Origin: Methanospirillum lacunae | GTDB taxonomy: Archaea; Halobacteriota; Methanomicrobia; Methanomicrobiales; Methanospirillaceae | NCBI RefSeq assembly: GCF_046195335.1 | Contig: NZ_CP176093.1 | Length of the DNA: 64,000 nt | Direction: 5' to 3' (one strand) | Shown: positions 53,236-63,475 of the stretch, one piece after another | How positions within the stretch are numbered: the first letter of the stretch is position 1 | How the letters are laid out: each line of letters begins with the position of its first letter | The notes under the pieces: generated by a model | Seen by the model: only the letters and a program-made list of their open reading frames with translations | Database searches by the model: none | Told to the model about the DNA's origin: nothing | Position numbers and translations under genes: made by a program

Positions 53236-54162
53236 TTACCCAAACTGGTATGTTGATCCAACCGTATTGAGTATCACCTGATTCGGCATCTCTTCAGTTA
53301 ACTGGGTTATTGCTTCCCAACCGGTGCAGTGTAATGGAATTACATATTCAGGATCAATCTCTTTCATGGCAGCAACGGTTGGATTAATTATCCTGCTAAA
53401 GAACGAACCAGAAAGATGAAATCCTCCGATAACTGCATAGATCTGGTCCATCCCGGTGATCATGCGGGCATACCGGATCGTATTGATGACTCCTGCATGA
53501 GCACACCCGGTAATAATCACCAGGCCTTTTTCTTTGAGATTGAGGATAATAGCCTGATCATCATGAAACTCATCAGGAACCCATGAGTCAGAATCTTCAA
53601 CATAGTAAACAGGATTACTCTGTTCAAATTCAGTAGTTCGTTCAATATCACCGGTTATCAGGATCCGGTCATGCCAAAACATGGTAGGTCCTGATGTAAA
53701 GAGAAGTTCTGCTCCTGCATTCCTGCATGCATTCAGATCCGGAGGAGCAATATCAATGAAGGGTTCATTAGAGAACCGTTTCTGCCTCCTTGAAAATGAA
53801 CCAGGGTGAACATATACCGGAACCGGCCGGCCTGCACACTCCAGAACTTCAATAAGAGAACCCACGTGATCATCATGACCATGGCTGATCACCAGAGCAG
53901 CAATATCTTTCAGGGATATGCCCAGTTGGTTAGCATTATACTGAAGAGAGATCTTTGAGGCACCAGCATCCATCAAAATCGATATCGACTCATTACCTGA
54001 CCATGTTGTAATATACAGTGAAAGACCGTGCTCAGCCAGCAAAACCTCGCCATTTGAGAGGGGTGGCCTTTTTACAACAGATGATGAATCTGACCTGAGG
54101 AGGTCAGTATAATTATCAACAAGGACCGTTATCTCGGCTCTGTCTATCTCCTGAAGTCTCAT
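53236..54162 (-). CDS. Metallo-beta-lactamase-fold protein, pterin-biosynthesis type
   Basis: The 308-residue protein has the metal motif VISHGHDDHVGSL (HxHxDH), a mid GDIERT Asp and the GCAHAGVINT motif of the archaeal group that includes the 7,8-dihydropterin-6-methyl-4-(ribofuranosyl)-aminobenzene-phosphate synthase-type enzymes of tetrahydromethanopterin synthesis. The assignment of this member is by family resemblance. It overlaps the AtwA gene by ATGA and is the last gene of that operon. Confidence 0.8.
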   Translation of the reverse strand: MRLQEIDRAEITVLVDNYTDLLRSDSSSVVKRPPLSNGEVLLAEHGLSLYITTWSGNESISILMDAGASKISLQYNANQLGISLKDIAALVISHGHDDHVGSLIEVLECAGRPVPVYVHPGSFSRRQKRFSNEPFIDIAPPDLNACRNAGAELLFTSGPTMFWHDRILITGDIERTTEFEQSNPVYYVEDSDSWVPDEFHDDQAIILNLKEKGLVIITGCAHAGVINTIRYARMITGMDQIYAVIGGFHLSGSFFSRIINPTVAAMKEIDPEYVIPLHCTGWEAITQLTEEMPNQVILNTVGSTYQFG

Positions 54163-55763
54163 TCGTTAGCCATGACCTGACGTTCTTCCTCGGTTACTTC
54201 AGCAAGGACTTCTGCAGTCGGACCTATTTTGATGATCTTTCCAAATCGCATGAGAGCACAGCGGTCACATATGTCTCTCACAAACTCCATGTCGTGAGAC
54301 ACAACAATGAACGTATCTTCCATCTCCTCACGGGCATGCAGGATAGAATGTTTCACATCAACCTTTGTTATCGGATCCATCGTCCCTGTCGGCTCATCAA
54401 GGACTACAATTGTCGGTTCCCGGATTAAAACCTGGGCGAGGGCAACCCGGTGACGTTCACCCTCACTCAGAGTTCCCGGAAGGCGGTTCAAGACTTCTTT
54501 GCTCTTTTCTACTGTAAACCCTGCCATCTTCAAGGTGATAATCGCCTTCTGCTTCGCAAGCTCTTTGGGAAACTCAAGGCCAATGGCATCGGTTAGGTTA
54601 TCAAGCACCGTCCTGTGTGGAAAGAGATCATATTCCTGGTGAAGAAGTCCGATGTATTGTTTTGCCCGACCACGGTTGTCAAACCCGGGCTTGGTCATAT
54701 CAACCCATTCATCACCGACCCTTATGTTCAGTTCACCACTGGTCGGCTCGATGATACCGGCAATCATCTTTGAGAGAGTCGTTTTCCCGGCTCCCGAAGT
54801 ACCGATGATTCCAAAGATCTCCTGATGGTTTACTTCTAACTGAATGTTATTGACTGCACGGATAAGTCCGCGATCTAGTGAGACATACTGTTTTACCAGA
54901 TCGCGTGCCTGGAGAATCGGTTTACCACACTCAACACCACAGAACACTTCATCATCATGGAATCCTTTCATGAAGACAGCCATGACATCTTTTGGAGACC
55001 CGGATGCTTTGATCTCGCCATCTTCAAGGAGAATGGCTGTAGTTGCAACCTCATCAAGAATCTGGGTGAAATGAGAGGTTACGACCATTGACATTCCTGA
55101 TGCTGCAGCAGCCTCCTTGAGCATTTTGTGAACCAGGTAGGCAGTCTTTGGATCCAGTGTTCCGGTCGGCTCGTCTGCAAAGAGACAGAACGGCTCCTTT
55201 GCCAGCTGACGGGCGAGAACCACACGCTGTTTTTCGCCACCAGAAAGATCCCGGGCAATATGCATCATCCGGTGTGAGAGCCTGACCTGATCGATGAGAT
55301 CTGCAGCCCTGGTTATGGCTTTTCCGGCAGGATACCCGATATCATCAAGAGCGTGAAGAACATTATCAATGACCCGGTCATTTCCATACAAGGCAAAGGT
55401 CCGCTGGAACATGATCGCATTCCTGGCCAGGATACGCCGTTTCAGGAGTTCCTGATCTGGGTTCCAGAAGTCAACATCTATTGCAGAGAGGATACCCCCA
55501 CATTTAGGGCATTTCTGACCTGAATGGCTCTGAACAGTGACATATTCACATGATGGGCAGGCCGCAATATGGTAGATGATTCTGCCCGTGGTAGGTGGCT
55601 GGTCAATTCCACGAAGCAGGTGAATCAGAGTTGTCTTTCCTGCCCCGCTTCTGCCGATGACGCCAAGGATCTCTCCTTCATCAAGAGTAAAGGAGACATT
55701 TTTCAGGGCATATATTCCATCAAACGAAAGAGAGAGGTTTTCTATTGTAATAAGGCGGGTCAT
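54159..55763 (-). CDS. atwA: Methyl-coenzyme M reductase activation component A2 (AtwA)
   Basis: The 534-residue tandem ABC ATPase has two complete nucleotide-binding domains (Walker A GRSGAGKTTLIHLL and GTSGAGKTTLSK, signatures LSGGEKQR and LSEGERHR, Walker B FADEPTG and VVLDEPTG). A Cys4 zinc-like insert in the first half (CPSCEYVTVQ then KCPKCGG) marks AtwA rather than a transporter; there are no permeases nearby. In methanogens A2 with ATP helps reduce and activate the Ni enzyme MCR. It lies in a DUF2124-AtwA-MBL operon. Confidence 0.93.
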   Translation of the reverse strand: MTRLITIENLSLSFDGIYALKNVSFTLDEGEILGVIGRSGAGKTTLIHLLRGIDQPPTTGRIIYHIAACPSCEYVTVQSHSGQKCPKCGGILSAIDVDFWNPDQELLKRRILARNAIMFQRTFALYGNDRVIDNVLHALDDIGYPAGKAITRAADLIDQVRLSHRMMHIARDLSGGEKQRVVLARQLAKEPFCLFADEPTGTLDPKTAYLVHKMLKEAAAASGMSMVVTSHFTQILDEVATTAILLEDGEIKASGSPKDVMAVFMKGFHDDEVFCGVECGKPILQARDLVKQYVSLDRGLIRAVNNIQLEVNHQEIFGIIGTSGAGKTTLSKMIAGIIEPTSGELNIRVGDEWVDMTKPGFDNRGRAKQYIGLLHQEYDLFPHRTVLDNLTDAIGLEFPKELAKQKAIITLKMAGFTVEKSKEVLNRLPGTLSEGERHRVALAQVLIREPTIVVLDEPTGTMDPITKVDVKHSILHAREEMEDTFIVVSHDMEFVRDICDRCALMRFGKIIKIGPTAEVLAEVTEEERQVMANE

Positions 55764-55783
55764 ATGTATGTAATAAATAAGGA

Positions 55784-56263
55784 TTATTCAACGGTTATAT
55801 CGACACTTATGGTTGCATCTATCAGAAGATCAAAGGAGATTTTATCAAGCCAGCCTGATTTCTGAAACATGTGCATGAAACAGATCCCTGCACATGCAAC
55901 ACCGGGATATTTTGCAAGTAATGCTTCTGCCTCCTCGATCTTCACCGGTACACCAGGCATAGAGAGCCCTCCCATCAGTATAAAGACCGAGGGGTTGGTA
56001 ATCTTGCAGGGCTCTCCAAGTTGAAACCCGAGACCCTCTGTATACACCATCTTTCGTGACTCATCCTCATGGAGATAGGGAGCAAATAGAAACGTACACG
56101 GAAGTGATCGGGCAGCATAACAGAGCAGCTCCACAAAAGGAGTGCAGGTTCCGGGCACACCGAAAAAGACCACTTCAGCACCCTCCGGAAGGGACCATGT
56201 TTCAAGATATTCTTTAAACGGCCGCAGCATTCCAGGGATTCCCTGAAGAGTACTATTTTTCAT
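55784..56263 (-). CDS. DUF2124 family protein
   Basis: The 159-residue protein matches DUF2124, restricted to methanogens and relatives: WSLPEGAEVVFFGVPGTCTP, LCYAARSLPC, FILMGGLSMPG and AGICFMHMFQ. Function unknown; conserved Cys and Gly suggest a ligand- or metal-binding Rossmann-like fold. I chose ATG 56263, preceded by a perfect GGAGG; an ATG at 56323 is also open. It is the first gene of the operon with atwA (20 bp downstream). Confidence 0.82.
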   Translation of the reverse strand: MKNSTLQGIPGMLRPFKEYLETWSLPEGAEVVFFGVPGTCTPFVELLCYAARSLPCTFLFAPYLHEDESRKMVYTEGLGFQLGEPCKITNPSVFILMGGLSMPGVPVKIEEAEALLAKYPGVACAGICFMHMFQKSGWLDKISFDLLIDATISVDITVE

Positions 56264-56348
56264 ATCTATCCTCCATTCTACCTGATCGGGATCGGCATGA
56301 TGCCGAACTCCAATCAACCACACATGTGAATAGATTTGTACAAATAAG

Positions 56349-56360
56349 ATTTATATACTT
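56349..56360 (-). promoter_or_regulatory. TATA box of the DUF2124-atwA operon
   Basis: On the gene strand AAGTATATAAAT lies about 26 bp before the region where transcription would begin (near 56328), fitting an archaeal BRE/TATA promoter. Confidence 0.5.
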
Positions 56361-56519
56361 CTACCCACATGAGCCTTAACACCCCATAAAGAAGAGACAC
56401 AAACCCAATCGGGTTTTTCTAAGTTCCTGATACCGGATGATTGCCCTCATTGAAAGGATCATATAAAAAAGATCGAAAGGAGTGCCCATTCTCCAGGTAC
56501 ACGAGTCCGGGAGAACTCC

Positions 56520-57059
56520 TTATATTGCCGGGGTGATTGAAACGGTTCCTGCAATCATTGCAAGATTATCAATACCAGCTGTAGCATCGTCCATAGATGA
56601 ATAGAATCCTACTATAATCGAAACTTTCTCGTCAGTACTGAGAACATAGACTCCAGCAGTGTTGTTTTCCATCGTACCGTACATTACAACACCATCTGAG
56701 ACCACAATCGGATCCGCAGCAAAAGGAGTAATTCCAGCCCCAATCATAAAGTTGTCTAAGAAATCCTTTGCATTTCCGGTTGAAAGTTTCTGACGGATTG
56801 GGTTGTCCATTACATAAATCGCATATGTAGGGAGTGACCCCGTATCATTAGTAATAAAGGTAGTTGGACCCACACTGGAATCTTTTGTTTTTTCCGTGGT
56901 TCCCGGTGGTATCATCACAGTAAACACAGTGGTTGACGAGCTGTTTACCGAAGATTCATCAACAGTAACCTGCTTCCACCCGGTAAAATCTATCGCTGCC
57001 ATAGCCCCGGTTCCGAGTACCATGAGAACAACGAGTAATACTAATATACCTCTCTTCAT
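56520..57059 (-). CDS. Secreted protein of unknown family
   Basis: The 179-residue protein has a signal peptide (GILVLLVVLMVLGTGAMAAI) and a mature domain beginning DFTGWKQVTVDESSVN, followed by alternating strands and two helices (TGNAKDFLDNFMIGAGI, SMDDATAGIDNLAMIAG). It may be a small outside binding domain. It is a single gene; GGGATAGAG precedes its start. No family recognised. Confidence 0.68.
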   Translation of the reverse strand: MKRGILVLLVVLMVLGTGAMAAIDFTGWKQVTVDESSVNSSSTTVFTVMIPPGTTEKTKDSSVGPTTFITNDTGSLPTYAIYVMDNPIRQKLSTGNAKDFLDNFMIGAGITPFAADPIVVSDGVVMYGTMENNTAGVYVLSTDEKVSIIVGFYSSMDDATAGIDNLAMIAGTVSITPAI

Positions 57060-57248
57060 CTCTATCCCTCAGGATAGAACACTCTTACAGGTTACAATAT
57101 ATAATTTATCGCATCCGTTAGACAGATGATGAGGTATTTATAAAAAGTAAATTATTCTAAAGATTACTCTCATGTATTGAGTGTTGATTCAGATTGTCAT
57201 CGATGGCAAATTTGAAAGCACATATCCTGAAATTTCGTATTCTGAAAA

Positions 57249-57686
57249 TTATTCAGATTGATCACCCTGGCGAATGGTATACCCTCTGGGACATACGCCT
57301 CCGTCATGCTTTGGACAAACGGTCTCATCCTTTCTGGGACAGATCCCTTCACTGCGACGCGAACATCCCAGAATTTCTATGGTTTTTCCATTTACAAGAG
57401 CGTCAATAACCTTTTTCCGGGCTTCATGAAGGTCTTTCCAGAGAGTTTTTCGGGAAATTCCCAGATTCTGGGCAGCTTCTTCCTGTTCAAGCCCCTCCAG
57501 GTCAACAAGGCGTAAAATTTCGACCTCATCAGGCCGAAGCAAAACCCGCAGTTTTTCATCCCAGATATCGCACTGAGGACCATAACACTTGAGCGGGCCG
57601 CACCCTATCGGTCCCCGCCTCCCCCGTGGTCTCCCCCGCCGTGGAGCATTCAGCTCATAATCATCTGGATCAACGGCCATGCTCAT
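57249..57686 (-). CDS. DUF134 helix-turn-helix protein
   Basis: The 145-residue protein matches DUF134: the basic N-terminus APRRGRPRGRRGP, the CxxC-like block CGPLKCYGPQC, and a sigma-type HTH (VDLEGLEQEEAAQNLGISRK, TLWKDLHEARKKV). The C-terminal Cys-rich tail (CSRRSEGICPRKDETVCPKH and one more) is a likely metal site. It is probably a DNA-binding regulator with a redox or metal sense. The next gene is far away. Confidence 0.86.
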   Translation of the reverse strand: MSMAVDPDDYELNAPRRGRPRGRRGPIGCGPLKCYGPQCDIWDEKLRVLLRPDEVEILRLVDLEGLEQEEAAQNLGISRKTLWKDLHEARKKVIDALVNGKTIEILGCSRRSEGICPRKDETVCPKHDGGVCPRGYTIRQGDQSE

Positions 57687-57689
57687 ACA

Positions 57690-58326
57690 TGGTCACTTCT
57701 TGTTTTTTTAGTACTCATCTGCGGCAACATGATAACCAGGGGATGAGTTTACCTCTTCATCGCTACACAACCAACAAGTCCGGGAGCTGCAAGGTGCCTT
57801 CACCACGATATATCCCCATGATAATGGCAGGAGAAATTAGCATACATATTACCCGGATACGGAGGCAGATGAAACAGTCGTGCAAGGAAGAATAAATTCT
57901 TCACAGATGAGCATTCTGGATTTAACTCACCATAAGACACGGAAGGTTATCTATCAATTCATACCACAAATCAGGCACAAACAAAGGATTGTTTTCATCA
58001 TACCTGATCTTCCTGTTACCGAATGAATCCAGGGTATTATTTCTTTCCCACATTTTTTCTAAATGAGGTTGCAATTTCAATTTTACAGATAATATTTAAG
58101 CAAAAATATAATACTCAGGGAGTAACAAGCATAGTATCTGTAACAGATACGGGGGTACAGGGATGGACAGAGAAATCCGGATTAATAATTGGGTGAACCG
58201 AACAGATACATGTGAGGCACATTATCAGATTAACTTTCTTTATGATAGGAAATTCGATGTAAGGAGAATCAGTAGGTTTTCTTGCTATGTGCAGAGAACA
58301 TACATCGGAGTTCGCGGGGTGGCATC
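57690..58326. other. Intergenic region before the NosD-PKD gene
   Basis: About 640 bp with no supported gene. It is AT-rich in the middle (near 58040-58120, TTTAAGCAAAAATATAATAC) where the promoter of the following gene probably lies. An 89-residue frame at 57626-57895 overlaps the DUF134 start and has no family. Confidence 0.4.
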
Positions 58327-60714
58327 ATGAATATCAATCCCTCTCGGTTTTTTACCAGTTTGATCAGTGTCTGGATTGTTCTTGTCCTGGGTGGTTTAGC
58401 ATCTGGGTCCGGAATCTCTTTTGAACCAGGTCACACCGGCCCTGATTACAACTTTTCCGGGAATTACTCATCCGGTCAGATTACCGTAACCGGAGCAGGT
58501 ACATATTATCTCACTGATAATCTGACTGCTTCTTTATCAGAGTATGCAATACAGGTCAATACTTCTGATGTTATGGTGGACGGAAATCGAAAATCAGTCA
58601 CCGGAACCGGAGAGAATGGGATCCGGAGTACACCCGAGGGCAATAATACCACAATTACTCAATTCAGTATGATAGCCGGGTTTGGAACCGCAATTTATTC
58701 ACAGGGTACCGGGGGAGAAATATCTGATAATTCGGTATATAGCAACGGGTGTGCAATTGTTGTCAAAGGAACTGGCACTCTGGTCACCGGGAACAATGCC
58801 AGTAGTAACTCAGAGAACGGCATCTATGTGACCGGTAACAACGTACATATCACAGAAAATATTGTAAATGATAATACGTGGTCAGGAATCAACACCACAG
58901 GGCTGTATAATTATATCACCAGCAACCAGGTGAAAAATAATCTGAAGAATGGTATTGCTTGTCAGAATGATGCCATCATTACTGGAAATACGGTGACCGG
59001 CAATGTGAGAGATGGTATCCTGACATGGGATAATGCCACAATCTCTGAAAATACTGTGAGTGAGAATCAGAGATATGGCATGAAAACGACTAATAATGTA
59101 ACTTTTTTGAAGAATACGGTCAATTACAATCATGAAGATGGTATCTTTACCGGTAAAAATGCGTATGTTTTTGGCAATGATATCTTCAATAACCTGGCAT
59201 ATGGCCTTTATGTAGGAAATTATGCCACTATTCTTGACAACAACATCTCAAGCAACGAGGAATATGGCCTTTATGCAGGGAATTACGCAAATATATCTGA
59301 CAGTATTGTAAATGGAAATGCGTGGGGCGGTGTTGTAGCAGGAAATTATGCAGGAGTTTTAAATAATCTCGTCAACGGCAATCAGGGATCTGGCATTGAT
59401 GTCTCAAATAATGCACAGGTTGTCAATAATACCGTATCAGATAACCTTGGCACTGGAGTTTTTTCCTTACATGGTGCAGAGATACACCACAATACTATAA
59501 CCAACAACTATGATTGTGGTATCAACGGCTGGGGTACAGCAAATATCACAGACAATATGCTAAAAAATAGCACGTACGGTCTTTTCCTGCCAGATAACAG
59601 TGTCAATGTAAACGTTACGGAAAATACCATATCCGGATCCACTGATACAGGAATATATATCGATGGTGGTGGTTGGAACGCAGGATCTGGAAACATCTAC
59701 AACAACAATCTCATAAATACCGTTTCAGTCGGAGGAACAGGATACCTGCCCTATTTCACCTGGACTAATCCAAAAGGGCCACAACCAGGAACAAATGTAA
59801 TAGGAGGGCCATACATCGCTGGAAACTACTGGGGTAACCTGAATGGGACCGGCTGGTCAGATCTCCAGGAACCAAATGTATCCGGGTATTCTTCTATACC
59901 ATATGAAATAGTCAGGGAGTCCGGGGTGTATGACACCGTACCACTCGTCAGATCACTCAATACCATCTCCTCAACCAATGATAAGTGGACGATCAACTAT
60001 CCACATGGAAATATATCGTATCTGCATCTCTCGAACGCAACATACATAATACAGGCAAAACCTGGTGCCGATATTCTGAATGTCTCAATAGACAACGAAC
60101 CAGTCGGACCGGTGAGTAACTGGACATTTAAAAATATCATTTCAGACCACTCCATCTCCTCTTCTGGACAACCGACACCCGGACAGGTGCATGCGTTCTT
60201 TGCACTGAATGCCACATGGGGATCAGCTCCACTCACGGTTGCGTTTACTAACCAATCTCTCGGCAGTCCGACCTCGTATTTCTGGAATTTCGGGGATGGG
60301 GACATTTCAACAGACCGGGATCCGGTTCACACATACACCACTCCGGGAGTGTATTCAGTCTCGCTGAAAGCATTCAATGACCAGACCGGGGGAATTGTGA
60401 TGCTCAACAACGCAGTGACCGTGACTGCAGGAGATGTTCCCTCTCCCACTCCTACACCGGTGCCGGGAGAGATCACAGCAGCATTCTCAGCAGATCAGAC
60501 AACCGGGGGTGCTCCCCTTCAAGTCCGGTTTACTGATCACTCAATTGGAAATCCGGCATCCTGGATATGGGATTTCGGGGACGGGAATCTTTCAACACTG
60601 CAGAACGTCACTCATACCTACTCATCCATGGGATCGTTTTCGGTGAGCCTGACTGCACAGAATGGTATATCAACAGGAAAACTCGTGAAAACAGGTTATA
60701 TCATCATTACCTGA
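58327..60714 (+). CDS. NosD-type surface protein with two PKD domains
   Basis: The 795-residue product has a signal peptide (FFTSLISVWIVLVLGGLASG), a beta-helix of NosD/pectate-lyase repeats in the middle (about 60-520; NGIYVTGNNVHITENIVND, NNAQVVNNTVSDN) and two PKD domains at the end (about 625-705 with SYFWNFGDGDIST, and about 712-795 with WIWDFGDGNLST). A Pro/Thr linker joins them. ATG 58327 follows GGGGTGG; an in-frame ATG at 58282 was rejected. Its beta-helix repeats are more diverged at DNA level than those of the 18.3-kb protein. Likely a cell-surface or sheath adhesin. Confidence 0.87.
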   Translation: MNINPSRFFTSLISVWIVLVLGGLASGSGISFEPGHTGPDYNFSGNYSSGQITVTGAGTYYLTDNLTASLSEYAIQVNTSDVMVDGNRKSVTGTGENGIRSTPEGNNTTITQFSMIAGFGTAIYSQGTGGEISDNSVYSNGCAIVVKGTGTLVTGNNASSNSENGIYVTGNNVHITENIVNDNTWSGINTTGLYNYITSNQVKNNLKNGIACQNDAIITGNTVTGNVRDGILTWDNATISENTVSENQRYGMKTTNNVTFLKNTVNYNHEDGIFTGKNAYVFGNDIFNNLAYGLYVGNYATILDNNISSNEEYGLYAGNYANISDSIVNGNAWGGVVAGNYAGVLNNLVNGNQGSGIDVSNNAQVVNNTVSDNLGTGVFSLHGAEIHHNTITNNYDCGINGWGTANITDNMLKNSTYGLFLPDNSVNVNVTENTISGSTDTGIYIDGGGWNAGSGNIYNNNLINTVSVGGTGYLPYFTWTNPKGPQPGTNVIGGPYIAGNYWGNLNGTGWSDLQEPNVSGYSSIPYEIVRESGVYDTVPLVRSLNTISSTNDKWTINYPHGNISYLHLSNATYIIQAKPGADILNVSIDNEPVGPVSNWTFKNIISDHSISSSGQPTPGQVHAFFALNATWGSAPLTVAFTNQSLGSPTSYFWNFGDGDISTDRDPVHTYTTPGVYSVSLKAFNDQTGGIVMLNNAVTVTAGDVPSPTPTPVPGEITAAFSADQTTGGAPLQVRFTDHSIGNPASWIWDFGDGNLSTLQNVTHTYSSMGSFSVSLTAQNGISTGKLVKTGYIIIT

Positions 60715-61157
60715 CAATCAGCACCTGATATTACTCACTTTTTTTTGACACATTACCGGTATATTCAGAAAAAACCTGAAGTTTATACGTAGAGTTCTCA
60801 TCGGGCTGATGTATTAGGTATGCATTCCAAATCTCCTGGCCGGTGAAACCAGGATATCAGTTTATATCAGTTGGAATCCAGGATACAGTCGAGGTTCCAG
60901 CCCGATATCAGAACGAACGTCCCATAACATTGATAACGATCACTTAACCCATCGATTCTAGATAATACCCGGAAACTTTTGTTCCCCCTGCATTATTATT
61001 TTTCAGATTCATTTCAAAAATAATAATAAGCTTTAATTTAGTATAACTAATTGTGATATATCATGCAATAAACTGTATAAGATACAACAAATTAGAATTT
61101 ACTAGAATTATTTGCATTAATGAATCCTAAACATCATACCATACATGCAGGAGTATT
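60715..61157. other. Intergenic region before the FmdE-family gene
   Basis: About 443 bp with no gene. The part near 61015-61140 is very AT-rich (AATAATAATAAGCTTTAATT) with TATA-like boxes for the downstream operon. Nothing else was recognised. Confidence 0.4.
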
Positions 61158-62252
61158 ATGAAAAAATTAGCATATCTGGTCATTCTGACCCTGTGCTGCA
61201 GTATCCTACCAGGGTTGGCACTCGCAGATTCTGATCTTGCATATGATCTCGGATCCAGGGCAGCCACGGTTGCGATGGACCTGCTCAAGTTCGAACCCGG
61301 CGACGAGAACATCCTTGCCCTTACGAATGCAGGTCATGCACTGATCAAAGGAGAGACAACTGAACGGGCACTTTCAGGCATAACTAATGTGACCGGCCTT
61401 CAGAATGGAAACGGGAACCTCTTCCAGGTGAACAGACCAAACTGGAAACCACTCTGGTTCTACTTCTACAATAAGAAGACCGGGCTTGCAGTCTACATGG
61501 AGGTCGATGCCACAACAAACAGCATAAAGGGTGAGGAACGTAAAGCTCTTGACGCTGACAAAGTATTCTCTCAGATCTCTTTGATGATGGTAGATCTTGA
61601 CAAGATGCTTGCAAGGCCTGATGACGCAAATGTCACATTTAATAAGAAAAAATTCAGTGGCAATGAGTTCTCCCTGATTGGACTCTCAAACGTCTGGGCA
61701 AAGGGGGCCTCATATGACTTCATGAACGCTGCTGCATTCCATGACCACCTCTGCCCGGGTGTGACCTCTGGATACATGATCATCAAGTACATGGAGAAGA
61801 ACCTCCCGATAACCAACGCATCCGAGACCTACATCGATATTGGATCTCCAAACTGGTGTAAAGAGGATGCTTTCCAGATGATCTGGGACTCCACTCCCGG
61901 AAAGAACAGCGAATTCGTGATGGCATTAAGTGCTGAAGATGAGGCAGCCCTTAAAGCAAAATACGGAACACGACCGGCAGGAATCATCATCCGCTGGAAT
62001 GATGGGGCCAAGAAAGGAACAGGAATTGCTCTTGGGTTTGACTTTGACAAAGTCAGTGATGAGACAAGAGTTACAAACTGGACCGGACCCTCATGGGCTC
62101 CAAAACTGGTTGAGGACATCGGAATGATGCCGATGGTGGACAAAACCGAAGACTACATTACCACACTCAAAGAGTTCCCGGTTGATGAAGCAAACCTGAC
62201 AAAACTGAAGACAGCAGGAAATAATCCCTACAAAGTGCTGGGGATGTTGTAA
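61158..62252 (+). CDS. Secreted FmdE-family protein
   Basis: The 364-residue protein has a signal peptide (LAYLVILTLCCSILPGLALA) and a C-terminal FmdE domain with the hallmark FHDHLCPGVTSGYMIIKYME, GSPNWCKEDAFQMIWD and GIIIRWNDG. The zinc ribbon found in cytoplasmic FmdE is missing. It lies directly upstream of a metal-complex binding protein and a FecCD permease, so it may deliver or process the metal or cofactor outside the cell; this is inference. GGAGTATT precedes its ATG. Confidence 0.84.
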   Translation: MKKLAYLVILTLCCSILPGLALADSDLAYDLGSRAATVAMDLLKFEPGDENILALTNAGHALIKGETTERALSGITNVTGLQNGNGNLFQVNRPNWKPLWFYFYNKKTGLAVYMEVDATTNSIKGEERKALDADKVFSQISLMMVDLDKMLARPDDANVTFNKKKFSGNEFSLIGLSNVWAKGASYDFMNAAAFHDHLCPGVTSGYMIIKYMEKNLPITNASETYIDIGSPNWCKEDAFQMIWDSTPGKNSEFVMALSAEDEAALKAKYGTRPAGIIIRWNDGAKKGTGIALGFDFDKVSDETRVTNWTGPSWAPKLVEDIGMMPMVDKTEDYITTLKEFPVDEANLTKLKTAGNNPYKVLGML

Positions 62253-62288
62253 GGAGATACTAATCCACTATTTTTGAAGAGGAAAAAC

Positions 62289-63425
62289 ATGACACGATTA
62301 TCGATTACTGTACCATGGAAAATTTTTACACTCATTGCACTGCTCGGACTGCTCGCAGTTCCGGCAGTGATGGCTGCAGCATCTACTGCTGACAAGACTG
62401 TTACCGATAGTTACGGACGAACAGTAACCGTTCCGTCAGAACCTAAGGAGGTTATCTGTTCAGGCTCCGGTTGTCTTCGGTACCTGACATATCTGGGAGC
62501 ACAAAACCTCGCTGCCGGTGTTGACAGTATTGAGAAAGAACCTCAGAAGATGGATGCACGAGGATACGCACTTCTCAATCCCCAGTTCAAGGATCTTCCT
62601 CTCTTTGGTGAATACCGGGGAAAGGATGATCCTGAAAAGATTATTGCAATTAATCCCCAGTTGATCTTCAAGATCAGTTCATCCGGACAGGCTGACGCAG
62701 CAACAAAAGATGAAGCTGACAAGCTCTCTTCAAAGACGAGTATCCCGGTCATCATGATGCCATATGGATCACTTCGGACTGCAGAAGAACAGGAGCAGAT
62801 GTTCAGCACCCTTCGCATTATGGGAGAAGCCACCGGGAAGCAGGACCGGGCAGAAGAACTGATCTCTTACATCAAGGATACTATCGCAGATCTACAGAGC
62901 AGGACCAAAGATATCCCTGAATCTGATCAGAAGACAGCCTATGTTGGTGGAGTCAGTTATGCAGGAGCTCATGGTATCATCTCAACTGAACCTGCATATC
63001 CGCCATTCCTCTGGGATAACATCAAGAATGTGGCAGGAAAGATGGGAACACAGCATGCTGATGTTGCCAAGGAAGCCATTGTAGACTGGGATCCAGATTA
63101 TCTCTTCATGGATATCGGAACCATCCAAACCGACAATGAAGGAGGAATTGGTGAACTCAAAAATGATCCAGCCCTTGCCAGTCTGAAAGCAGTCAAGAAC
63201 GGAAATGTCTACGGAGTTCTGCCATACAACTTCTACAGCACCAATTACGAGAATGTCCTGGCTGATGCCTATTATATCGGCAAGATTGTGTATCCAGACA
63301 AGTTTGCAGACATTGATCCACAGGCAAAAGCAGATGAGATCATGACCAAGTTCCTTGGATCATCTCCGCTTAAGGATATCAACTCCCAGTACAAGAACCT
63401 GGGACTGACCAAACTGACCATCTGA
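62289..63425 (+). CDS. BtuF/FepB-type metal-complex binding protein
   Basis: The 378-residue secreted receptor has a signal peptide (IFTLIALLGLLAVPAVMAAA) without a lipobox, then the class III binding-protein start TVTDSYGRTVTVPSEPKEV, a Cys pair (CSGSGC), and VIMMPYGSLRTAEEQEQM. I chose ATG 62289 with AGAGGA before it. It would bind an iron-siderophore, cobalamin, heme or similar complex. The permease follows by 50 bp. Confidence 0.86.
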   Translation: MTRLSITVPWKIFTLIALLGLLAVPAVMAAASTADKTVTDSYGRTVTVPSEPKEVICSGSGCLRYLTYLGAQNLAAGVDSIEKEPQKMDARGYALLNPQFKDLPLFGEYRGKDDPEKIIAINPQLIFKISSSGQADAATKDEADKLSSKTSIPVIMMPYGSLRTAEEQEQMFSTLRIMGEATGKQDRAEELISYIKDTIADLQSRTKDIPESDQKTAYVGGVSYAGAHGIISTEPAYPPFLWDNIKNVAGKMGTQHADVAKEAIVDWDPDYLFMDIGTIQTDNEGGIGELKNDPALASLKAVKNGNVYGVLPYNFYSTNYENVLADAYYIGKIVYPDKFADIDPQAKADEIMTKFLGSSPLKDINSQYKNLGLTKLTI

Positions 63426-63475
63426 ATCAGGAATGAAAAACTTCCTGATTACCCTCAATTTTTGGAGAAGAGTAC

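Noticed and set aside
56414..56427. AACCC-AATC-GGGTT hairpin with T-run
   Set aside because: It lies upstream of the DUF2124 promoter and about 100 bp before the end of no plus-strand gene; role unclear, so it was not listed as a terminator.
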